A DNA stretch of 27,427 nucleotides. Source: a candidate division WOR-3 bacterium (lineage in GTDB: Bacteria > SDB-A). This document shows, piece after piece, positions 8,666 through 14,383 of the stretch. Each line of letters begins with the position of its first letter. The first letter of the stretch is position 1. Under the pieces are notes generated by a model that ran no database searches, was not told the DNA's origin, and saw only the letters and a list, made by a program, of their open reading frames with translations. The translations under genes were made by a program, and so were the position numbers. The stretch spans positions 1-27,427 of the forward strand of contig JAFGON010000012.1 in NCBI GenBank assembly GCA_016926475.1, written 5' to 3'.

Positions 8666-9607
8666 TTACTTGGTAATCAGGGCTAGTTCAATGAAAATCG
8701 TGTCAGGTACATCTTCTCCGGAAAGGTATTTCATCACGGTTTCTATTCCTATACGCCCCATCTCTTCGGGTCTTTGGGCGACAGTCGCCGTCAGCTCATT
8801 TTTCTCCAGAGAAGAAATGGCTTCTTCGGTCCCGTCAAAGCCGATAAAAACAATTTCATCCAGCCTTTGAGCTTCTTTTGATGCTTCAATCGCCCCGAGG
8901 ATCATGTCGTCGTTGTGAGCGAACACACCATCAATCACCGGAAATTTCGAAAGAATATCCTCGAAGATTTTTCTGCCTTCAGATCTGTTGAAGCTCGCAG
9001 AGGCGGAATATACTATCTCAATCTCCGGATAGTTTTCTATTGCTTCGTGAAAGCCTCTCCCTCGTTCAGTGGCGGCTGAAGAACCTTCTGTCCCCGAGAG
9101 TTCCACTACTATCCCCTTCCTGTTCAGCATTTCAGACAAATAAACACCTGCCATAGCGCCACCTTCCAAATTGTTGGAAGCGATATGACTTACAATATTT
9201 TCGCAGTTTGAGCTCCGATCAATCGTAAAAACAGGAATTCCGGTAAATGATATTTCCTTTATTACAGGACAGACATCGTCGCTAACTGGGTTTAAAATGA
9301 TCGCCTCGACTCCGTCGTCGACAACTGTTTTCAATTGTTCTATTTGAATTTCAGGATCGTCATGTGCGTAATAGACTATAAGTTCAGCATTGAGTTCATC
9401 CGAAGCTTTTTGAGCGCCTTTGACGAGCGACATAAAAAATGGTGTCTCTTCGGTCATGCATATAAGCAGCGCTACCTGCGGTTTTCCAGTTCCGGTTAAT
9501 TCGCTATTTTCGGACATTTCAACACAGCTTGTGGAAGTTAAAAAAAACAAAAGAAGAAGTAAGCATTGGGGGATTTCTTTTTTGCAGAATCTCGCGAATT
9601 CTAGCAT
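8666..9607 (-). CDS. Sugar-type periplasmic binding lipoprotein, probable sensor partner
   Basis: This 313-residue protein belongs to the ribose-type periplasmic binding family (Peripla_BP_4, LacI-like fold). After a hydrophobic signal sequence it has a lipobox ending STSC (Cys28), so it should be a membrane-anchored lipoprotein. Family features are the opening VALLICMTEETPFFMSLVKGAQKASDELNA, the VDDGVEAIILNPVSDD segment, and GVFAHNDDMILGAIEA near the C-terminal lobe. A GAGGAGG ribosome-binding site supports the start. No ABC permease or ATPase is nearby. Instead a hybrid histidine kinase follows after 21 bases, so a LuxP/LuxQ-like role, presenting ligand-bound protein to the kinase, is more likely than transport. 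The ligand cannot be named from sequence. Confidence 0.93.
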   Translation of the reverse strand: MLEFARFCKKEIPQCLLLLLFFLTSTSCVEMSENSELTGTGKPQVALLICMTEETPFFMSLVKGAQKASDELNAELIVYYAHDDPEIQIEQLKTVVDDGVEAIILNPVSDDVCPVIKEISFTGIPVFTIDRSSNCENIVSHIASNNLEGGAMAGVYLSEMLNRKGIVVELSGTEGSSAATERGRGFHEAIENYPEIEIVYSASASFNRSEGRKIFEDILSKFPVIDGVFAHNDDMILGAIEASKEAQRLDEIVFIGFDGTEEAISSLEKNELTATVAQRPEEMGRIGIETVMKYLSGEDVPDTIFIELALITK

Positions 9608-9620
9608 TCAAACCTCCTCA

Positions 9621-9640
9621 ACGAATTACAGGCAATTCGT
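9621..9640. promoter_or_regulatory. Palindrome in the leader of the binding protein-kinase operon
   Basis: ACGAATT (9621-9627) and AATTCGT (9634-9640) form a perfect 7-bp inverted repeat around six bases. It lies between the predicted -10 and the ribosome-binding site of the lipoprotein gene. It could be a repressor operator or an RNA hairpin limiting translation. Confidence 0.45.
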
Positions 9641-9649
9641 TCATAAAGG

Positions 9650-9655
9650 ATTATA
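9650..9655 (-). promoter_or_regulatory. -10 element of the binding protein-kinase operon
   Basis: The minus strand has a perfect TATAAT here, placing transcription start near 9643, about 36 bases before the lipoprotein ATG. No good -35 hexamer is seen 16-18 bases upstream, so an activator may be needed. The rest of the 230-base gap up to 9837 shows no further gene. Confidence 0.5.
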
Positions 9656-9837
9656 CATCCAATTCACGAGATTACATAAAAAAAATTTTGGCGCAGAAAC
9701 ACGAAGTAAAATAAACTTTGCCTTTAACTTCTTATAACAGCGGATAATCTTTCAAATACAGGTGGAAATCTCTCTCACAATAAATTCCACAAGGATGTAT
9801 TTTGCCGGATTCTCGAAGAGTACCGGTCAAACTATCT

Positions 9838-10278
9838 CTAAATTTCGCTTTTTAGAGGATCAGGCTCTTTTGATTCCATGAATTTGCCCTCAGCTCTAGC
9901 GAATACGTCATCACCTAAGGAAATCGAGCTGTTTAAAAAATAAACGTTGTGAAATTGATTCTTCAAAGTGGCTTTTATGAATATCTTTGACCCGACGGGA
10001 ACGGGTTTTAAGAATCTGACGTTCAATTCGGCGGTGAAAGCCGATATATTCAGGCTGAACAGGCAATGAGCCATCGCGCAGTCGAGAAGACTGCATATTA
10101 TGCCTCCGTGAAGATACCCTTCGTAGCCCTGAAATTTTTTTCCGCAATCGAAGTCAGCCCAAACAGACCCTTCTGCTTTTCCATGAAATCTCAACCTCAT
10201 CGAGGAAGGATTTTCTTCACCGCATAACATGCAGTGTTTATGAGAATCCGGAATGCCTAAAAGGTAATCAGTGGTCAC
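9838..10278 (-). CDS. PaaI-type hotdog thioesterase
   Basis: This is a hotdog-fold protein of the PaaI acyl-CoA thioesterase group. The usual opening HCMLCGEENPSSMRLRF and the catalytic-loop motif YLHGGIICSLLDCAMAH are present, followed by TAELNVRFLKPVPVG. I take the GTG at 10278 as the start. That gives 146 residues, an 11-base overlap with the preceding NifX-like gene, and the short N-terminus normal for the family. The reading frame is open to an ATG at 10356, but those extra residues lie antiparallel to nothing known and simply re-read the upstream gene in another frame. It is the last gene of the ORP-like operon. Its substrate is unknown, and its link to the iron-sulfur proteins is only by position. 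Confidence 0.85.
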   Translation of the reverse strand: MTTDYLLGIPDSHKHCMLCGEENPSSMRLRFHGKAEGSVWADFDCGKKFQGYEGYLHGGIICSLLDCAMAHCLFSLNISAFTAELNVRFLKPVPVGSKIFIKATLKNQFHNVYFLNSSISLGDDVFARAEGKFMESKEPDPLKSEI

Positions 10279-10606
10279 AATAATTTTCAGTGGCTTCAAG
10301 TTTTCCGTTGATATAATCCAGAACAAGTTTTTCAGGTTTTTCAACGGGAGCGCCAACGACTACTTTTATGCTAAATTGATCGAAAAAACTGACAGCTTTG
10401 TTGCCCATACCTCCCGTTATGACTACATCAACACCCTTTTCACTCAACCATTTAGGCAAAATTCCTGGTTCATGAGGAGGCGGCGCAAAATCTTCTCTGC
10501 CGACAATCTCCTTTCTATCTTCGTCTACAGAAAGAATTGCCACTTTCCGACAATGTCCAAAATGAACGTTCAGCATTCCATTTTCAATTGGAACAGCAAC
10601 CTTCAT
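10268..10606 (-). CDS. NifX/NifB-family metal-cluster binding protein (third copy)
   Basis: This 112-residue protein belongs to the dinitrogenase iron-molybdenum cofactor family (PF02579), small proteins with a ribonuclease H-like fold that bind Fe, Mo or Mo-Cu clusters. It opens MKVAVPIENGMLNVHFGHC, the HFGHC variant common in this family, then VDVVITGGMGNKAVSFF. It ends in a Cys-Asp-His tail (NYCDH) that may help bind metal. An AGGAGGT ribosome-binding site sets the start. It sits 21 bases after the Mrp ATPase. No nif structural genes are near, so a role in nitrogen fixation is unlikely. Confidence 0.93.
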   Translation of the reverse strand: MKVAVPIENGMLNVHFGHCRKVAILSVDEDRKEIVGREDFAPPPHEPGILPKWLSEKGVDVVITGGMGNKAVSFFDQFSIKVVVGAPVEKPEKLVLDYINGKLEATENYCDH

Positions 10607-10627
10607 CCGACCTCCTGTTTTAATAGT

Positions 10628-11443
10628 TTATCTTCCTTGAGAAATAATCTTCTCCGCTATTTGGGAAAAAACTTTGGACATGTTAGAACTTTTAGGTGAT
10701 GTTACTAGGGGTCTGCCCTCGTCTCCGGAATTGACAATTTCGAGTTCGATCGGAACTTTTCCGAGGAAAGGCACTCCTGAATTTTTTGCCATCGCTTCGC
10801 CCCCGCCGCTTTTAAAAATGTCTGTGTTTTTACCGCAGTGAGGACAAATAAAGCCACTCATGTTTTCGACAACTCCGAGAACCGGCACGTCGAGTTTTTT
10901 GCAGAAGTTAAGTGATTTTCTGACGTCTGCGGCTGCAACTTCCTGAGGTGTAGCCACCACAACCGCTTCAACGGTTTTTCCCAAAAACTGAACTGTAGAG
11001 AGTATCTCATCGCCAGTCCCGGGAGGGCAGTCCACTATGAGAAAATCAAGTTTTCCCCATTTGACGTCTTTCAGAAATTGTTTGATTAAACCGGTCTTCA
11101 AAGGACCTCTCCATATAACAGCATCATCAGGATTTTCGAGCAAAAATCCGATGGAAATAATTTTCAGATTTTTTACGTTTTCCACTTCAACCGGCATTAT
11201 TTCTGATCCTTCTCCGAAAGCTCTTGTCGTCGCTTTGCCGAGCATTGTTGGAACGCTCGGTCCATGAATGTCTACGTCGAGAAGTCCGGTTTTTTTACCC
11301 AGAAAAGCCAGAGCAAACGCAAGATTCACAGCAACAGTGCTTTTTCCAACTCCGCCTTTCCCCGAGAGAACGACAATTTTTCTGTCTATTTCAGATAATT
11401 TTTCTATTAGCTGTTTATCGTTGCTCATAGGATTTGCCTGCAT
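10628..11443 (-). CDS. mrp: Mrp/NBP35-type iron-sulfur carrier ATPase
   Basis: This cytoplasmic P-loop ATPase of the Mrp/ApbC/NBP35 family is expected to carry or assemble [4Fe-4S] clusters. It has the deviant Walker A GKGGVGKS (residues 28-35), DVDIHGPSVPTMLG, the switch DCPPGTGDE, and the CPHC pair (Cys200, Cys203) that binds a bridging cluster between subunits. I choose the ATG at 11443 because GGGAG lies at the right distance; an in-frame TTG at 11455 is the only longer option. The chosen start overlaps the previous stop by 19 bases. An Mrp-like ATPase also belongs to the Desulfovibrio ORP cluster, which supports a shared pathway with the neighbouring NifX and MinD genes. Length is 271 residues. 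Confidence 0.94.
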   Translation of the reverse strand: MQANPMSNDKQLIEKLSEIDRKIVVLSGKGGVGKSTVAVNLAFALAFLGKKTGLLDVDIHGPSVPTMLGKATTRAFGEGSEIMPVEVENVKNLKIISIGFLLENPDDAVIWRGPLKTGLIKQFLKDVKWGKLDFLIVDCPPGTGDEILSTVQFLGKTVEAVVVATPQEVAAADVRKSLNFCKKLDVPVLGVVENMSGFICPHCGKNTDIFKSGGGEAMAKNSGVPFLGKVPIELEIVNSGDEGRPLVTSPKSSNMSKVFSQIAEKIISQGR

Positions 11444-12300
11444 AAAATCTCCCAAATTTTTTTTATTTCTTCACCTGCATAACTGTCCCGCATTTCTACA
11501 ACAGTTAAACCTTTTATTTGAGCTTCAACGACTTTTTTATCGTATGGTATTTTACCGCAAAAAAAGGCTCCTGTCTTTGCCGAATAGCTCTCAATTGCCA
11601 TTGATTTTTCCTGGTTTATATCCCATTTATTGACGCAGATGAAAAGAGGGATTTTAAAATGCCTCACGAGATCCGCTACGCGGATTAGGTCGCTTTCTCC
11701 CGAAATTGTAGGTTCTGTGACGGCTAAAACGGCGTCAGCTCCTGTTACAGAAGCAATGACAGGACAGCTTATACCCGGTGGACCGTCGACGATGACAATT
11801 TCAGATCCCATTTTTTGAGCTTCTTTCCTTGCAACTTTCCTGACGAGGCTGACAAGCTTGCCGGAATTTTCTGCACCTGCATTCAGCCTGGCGTGGACCA
11901 TTTTTCCGCCTTTGACCGAGGATAAATACCACTCCCCGCAGTCTCTTTCCGGAAAATCTATCGCGTCAAAGGGACAAAAACGGGCACAGACACCGCAGCC
12001 TTCACATGAGGATGAATCTACAGAATACTCCATCGAATAAGGATCGACTTTTATTGCGTCAAATTTGCATAACTCCAGGCATTTGCCGCATTTTTCGCAT
12101 CTGAGTTTGTCAATGACTGCAACATTTCCGCTTATAAATCTATGCGAATCTATCTTGTCGGGCTTCAAAACGAGGTGAAGGTCAGCTGCGTCAACATCGC
12201 AGTCTGCTATGACGAAATTATCCGAAAGGGCCGCGAAAGAAGCAGAAAGACTTGTCTTTCCGGTTCCGCCTTTGCCGCTTATGACAACTATTTCTTTCAT
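11425..12300 (-). CDS. MinD-superfamily ATPase with inserted ferredoxin domain (second copy)
   Basis: This 291-residue cytoplasmic ATPase has a deviant Walker A (GKGGTGKT, residues 9-16) and, inserted after the first strands, a two-cluster ferredoxin domain. Cysteines 68/71/74/78 and 99/102/105/109 form two complete CxxCxxCxxxC sets for [4Fe-4S] clusters. The ATPase resumes with IVIVDGPPGISCPV and a segment resembling ADAVLAVTEPT. Proteins of this layout are found in anaerobes beside NifX/ORP proteins. The start codon overlaps the stop of the paralogous upstream gene as ATGA. The two paralogues probably act together, either in cluster transfer or in ATP-dependent placement of the complex. Confidence 0.94.
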   Translation of the reverse strand: MKEIVVISGKGGTGKTSLSASFAALSDNFVIADCDVDAADLHLVLKPDKIDSHRFISGNVAVIDKLRCEKCGKCLELCKFDAIKVDPYSMEYSVDSSSCEGCGVCARFCPFDAIDFPERDCGEWYLSSVKGGKMVHARLNAGAENSGKLVSLVRKVARKEAQKMGSEIVIVDGPPGISCPVIASVTGADAVLAVTEPTISGESDLIRVADLVRHFKIPLFICVNKWDINQEKSMAIESYSAKTGAFFCGKIPYDKKVVEAQIKGLTVVEMRDSYAGEEIKKIWEILCRQIL

Positions 12301-13145
12301 TTCTTGGAATCTCTCGCGTAACTTTCAATTTTTCCCAAAACGCCGTTGAAAACCTCTTTCATTTCAGGCCTGACGTCGAAAATATTTCCGCCCCTTGAAC
12401 AAGCTTCGGCTATTTTTCTTTCCTCTTTTATTTTCATGAGTATTTCAATATTCTCCCTTTCGCAGAATTCTTCAATTCCCCTGAATTCGTTTCCATGTCT
12501 GTTGACCACGACGCCAACGGGTATATCCATTTCTTTCAAAACTTCCTGGGCGAGGGTTAAATCGTGCAGTCCAAACGGAGTCGGTTCGGTCACGAGTATC
12601 ACATAATCAGAACCTTTCACAGCCGTGGTCATCGGGCAGGAATTACCCGGAGGACAATCTATGATGTTAAGCCTATCTTTTGAAAGGTGCTTTTTGACAG
12701 CCCGTATAAGAGGAGGAGACATCGCTTTTCCCACGTCTAGAATTCCTCTGGCAAAACGCAAATTACCAGTTTCGGCAATTTCAAGTTTTCCTATGACAGA
12801 ATTATTTTCTTGGAAAGCATCCACCGGGCAGACAAGAAAACATCCACCGCAACTGTGACACAAATCTTCAAAAACAATGACCTTGTTTTCTGTCACAGCG
12901 AGAGCGTTGAAGTTGCAGAAATCTGCGCACAAGCCGCAATGAGTGCATTTGTCCTCAATTACAGAAGGGACTACAACAGACACTTCTTCGCTTTTTATCT
13001 GACCGAGCTTTAAAAACAACCCGGCGTTTGGTTCTTCAACATCGCAATCCAGAAGCGAGACATTCCTTTCTGTCGAAAGAGCCATGGCAACCGACACGGT
13101 CGTCTTGCCTGTCCCTCCTTTTCCCGAAGCTACTGCTATGGTCAT
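12297..13145 (-). CDS. MinD-superfamily ATPase with inserted ferredoxin domain (first copy)
   Basis: This is a paralogue of the next gene with the same plan: Walker A GKGGTGKT (residues 8-15), a two-[4Fe-4S] insert with cysteines 67/70/73/77 and 96/99/102/106, then IIDCPPGNSCPMTTAVKGSDYVILVTEPTPFG. It has 282 residues from the ATG at 13145, which overlaps the upstream stop as ATGA. A TTG two codons earlier is open but unlikely. Two consecutive ferredoxin-MinD ATPases are the hallmark of the anaerobe-specific ORP cluster described in Desulfovibrio. The ATP-bound form probably dimerises; the electron donor or acceptor is unknown. Confidence 0.95.
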   Translation of the reverse strand: MTIAVASGKGGTGKTTVSVAMALSTERNVSLLDCDVEEPNAGLFLKLGQIKSEEVSVVVPSVIEDKCTHCGLCADFCNFNALAVTENKVIVFEDLCHSCGGCFLVCPVDAFQENNSVIGKLEIAETGNLRFARGILDVGKAMSPPLIRAVKKHLSKDRLNIIDCPPGNSCPMTTAVKGSDYVILVTEPTPFGLHDLTLAQEVLKEMDIPVGVVVNRHGNEFRGIEEFCERENIEILMKIKEERKIAEACSRGGNIFDVRPEMKEVFNGVLGKIESYARDSKK

Positions 13146-13504
13146 ACCCAATGCGAATTCACGTCTGAATCTTCAGCGGGTTTTAGTTTTCCTCCTTTGA
13201 ACTCTTCGATCGCTTCAGCAACGCTTTTCGCGTTTGAATGATAGATTTTTACACCCGAGCTTTGAAGGACTTGAAAAGCCTTGGGTCCCGTATGTCCTGT
13301 TATCAAAGCAGAAGCGCCTGATTTAGCTATCATCTGAGCTGACTGCACCCCAGCGCCGCCTGCTGCGTCGGCATTCTGTTTGTTGTCGACGACAGTGAAA
13401 GTGCCGTCATCCAAGTTGTAGACTATAAAATTTTCAGCCCTTCCGAATCTCTGGTCAAGCGGGGAACTGAGGTCGTTCCCCGCGCAAGTCAAAGCGATTT
13501 TCAA
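13142..13504 (-). CDS. NifX/NifB-family metal-cluster binding protein (second copy)
   Basis: This 120-residue PF02579 protein opens MKIALTCAGNDLSSPLDQRFGRAENFIVYN, typical of the ORP/NifX group. The core ADAAGGAGVQSAQMIAKSGASALITGHTGPKAFQVL is characteristic. It probably binds a metal-sulfur cluster in the cytoplasm. It starts with TTG, the TTGA overlapping the stop of the DUF5320 gene, behind a GAGGGGG ribosome-binding site. Its own stop overlaps the start of the first MinD-like ATPase. This tight coupling suggests a fixed ratio among the products. Of the three NifX-like proteins here, this one looks closest to the orange protein type. Confidence 0.94.
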   Translation of the reverse strand: MKIALTCAGNDLSSPLDQRFGRAENFIVYNLDDGTFTVVDNKQNADAAGGAGVQSAQMIAKSGASALITGHTGPKAFQVLQSSGVKIYHSNAKSVAEAIEEFKGGKLKPAEDSDVNSHWV

Positions 13505-13821
13505 TTATCCCCCTCGAGTTCGCTCAGCTTTTTGTTTATTTCATCGAGCTGAGACTTCAGGGATTCTGCGGTGTTTTTAAGAGCGTCTTTTTCACTCAAC
13601 GCAACAGAGGGATTATTGTTGAACCCGAAACGCATCCACCCGGAGACACCTGTTGCGTAAAACATTCTTCTGAAACCTCTTCCTCTGGATCCCCAACCGC
13701 CACCGCCTCCCCAATAAGATCCGTTCATATATCCAGGAACTGAATAACCGGCGCAATAACCCATTCTTCTGCCAGTCATTGGTCCACCTCCTAAAGGTCC
13801 TGTTCCGTTTCCACCAGGCAT
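13501..13821 (-). CDS. DUF5320 glycine-rich protein
   Basis: This 106-residue protein has the DUF5320 plan. It opens MPGGNGTGPLGGGPMTGRRM and is followed by GYCAGY, a long glycine/arginine/aromatic stretch, and a C-terminal helix (LSEKDALKNTAESLKSQLDEINKKLSELEGD) that should form a coiled coil. Such proteins commonly accompany NifX/MinD genes in anaerobes; their function is unknown. A GGAGG seven or so bases upstream fixes the ATG at 13821. The frame is open to 13896, but the extra residues would overlap the preceding gene and are not family-like. The coiled coil may be an oligomerisation or docking element for the complex. Confidence 0.9.
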   Translation of the reverse strand: MPGGNGTGPLGGGPMTGRRMGYCAGYSVPGYMNGSYWGGGGGWGSRGRGFRRMFYATGVSGWMRFGFNNNPSVALSEKDALKNTAESLKSQLDEINKKLSELEGDN

Positions 13822-13837
13822 TTTTCCTCCTTTATTT

Positions 13838-14224
13838 TTAGTTAAATCTTCTTCTGCACCGTCCGCGTCCGCGAACTCCCCTATTTCTATATCCACATCC
13901 CGGCATGGAATACTTTAAAGGTTCAACCTCTCCCCTTTTACAAGCCTCGACAACGTCTTCTACGCACCCTGAGACAAAAGGGTATATAAACATTCCGCTG
14001 TCGATTACTTTTCTCATCCCCTTTTGCGATATTGCGCCACAGACCAAAGCGGATACTCCTTCACTTTTCAGCGCCGAGACCTTGCTCTCCACCGTATCAC
14101 CAGAAAGATGAATCTTTCCTTTGTCAATTTTACCGTCCTCATAAAACGTGAGAGTAATCGCCGTTTTTGAGGCGTCAAAAACCGGAGACACCCTCCCATT
14201 CCAAACCGTCAGTGCGAGTTTCAT
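13838..14224 (-). CDS. NifX/NifB-family metal-cluster binding protein (first copy)
   Basis: This 128-residue PF02579 protein is the first gene behind the sigma54 promoter. It opens with MKLALTVWNGRVSPVFDASK, a very typical family N-terminus, so the ATG is reliable even though no ribosome-binding site precedes it. The core SALVCGAISQKGMRKVIDSG is also typical. Its C-terminus, MPGCGYRNRGVRGRGRCRRRFN, is cysteine/arginine-rich, as seen in related proteins. The sigma54 start site is predicted at or one base before the ATG, so the transcript may be leaderless. The DUF5320 gene follows after 16 bases. Confidence 0.94.
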   Translation of the reverse strand: MKLALTVWNGRVSPVFDASKTAITLTFYEDGKIDKGKIHLSGDTVESKVSALKSEGVSALVCGAISQKGMRKVIDSGMFIYPFVSGCVEDVVEACKRGEVEPLKYSMPGCGYRNRGVRGRGRCRRRFN

Positions 14225-14236
14225 ACTAATTTATAC

Positions 14237-14251
14237 GCAAGCTTAGTGCCA
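14237..14251 (-). promoter_or_regulatory. Sigma54 (-24/-12) promoter of the ORP-like operon
   Basis: The minus strand reads TGGCAC-TAAGC-TTGC, with GG and GC exactly ten bases apart. This is a near-perfect match to the sigma54 consensus TGGCAC-N5-TTGC. The predicted start at about 14225 directly abuts the ATG at 14224. The gene immediately upstream encodes a sigma54-dependent activator, which makes the assignment strong. Confidence 0.88.
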
Positions 14252-14344
14252 AAACCATCAAAACTTTTGTAAAAACATATATGCCAACATTAGGTTATTT
14301 AAAGCAACGCCGCTGGGTTCAGCACTTTTAGTAAAGGTGGCATA

Positions 14345-14376
14345 ATTGCAATAATTAAGCTTCTAATTGTTGCAAT
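14345..14376. promoter_or_regulatory. 32-bp dyad, candidate activator binding site (UAS)
   Basis: ATTGCAATAATTA (14345-14357) and TAATTGTTGCAAT (14364-14376) are inverted repeats matching at 12 of 13 positions around six bases. The centre lies about 135 bp upstream of the predicted sigma54 start, a normal distance for an enhancer bound by a NtrC-class activator. A second, weaker dyad (CACTTTT/AAAGGTG, 14323-14339) lies between it and the promoter. Confidence 0.65.
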
Positions 14377-14383
14377 AACGCGA

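Noticed and set aside
9790-9837. A terminator after the thioesterase gene (CCGG...CCGG with an inner CTC/GAG).
   Set aside because: The stem is short and interrupted and there is no proper T-run.
10279-10356. Longer N-terminus of the thioesterase from an ATG at 10356.
   Set aside because: These codons re-read the end of the NifX-like gene in another frame, do not resemble the family N-terminus and lack a ribosome-binding site.
13822-13896. Longer N-terminus of the DUF5320 protein from 13896.
   Set aside because: It overlaps the preceding gene, while the ATG at 13821 has a good GGAGG and the typical MPGGNGTGP start.
9838-14224. A nitrogen-fixation cofactor cluster, from the NifX/NifB-like domains.
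   Set aside because: No nifHDK, nifE/N or radical-SAM nifB is present, and the ferredoxin-MinD pair, Mrp and DUF5320 point to an ORP-like system.
14231-14236. TATAAA on the minus strand just before the first NifX-like ATG, as a sigma70 -10.
   Set aside because: It would place the start inside the gene, has no -35 at a suitable distance, and the sigma54 element in the same place is far stronger.
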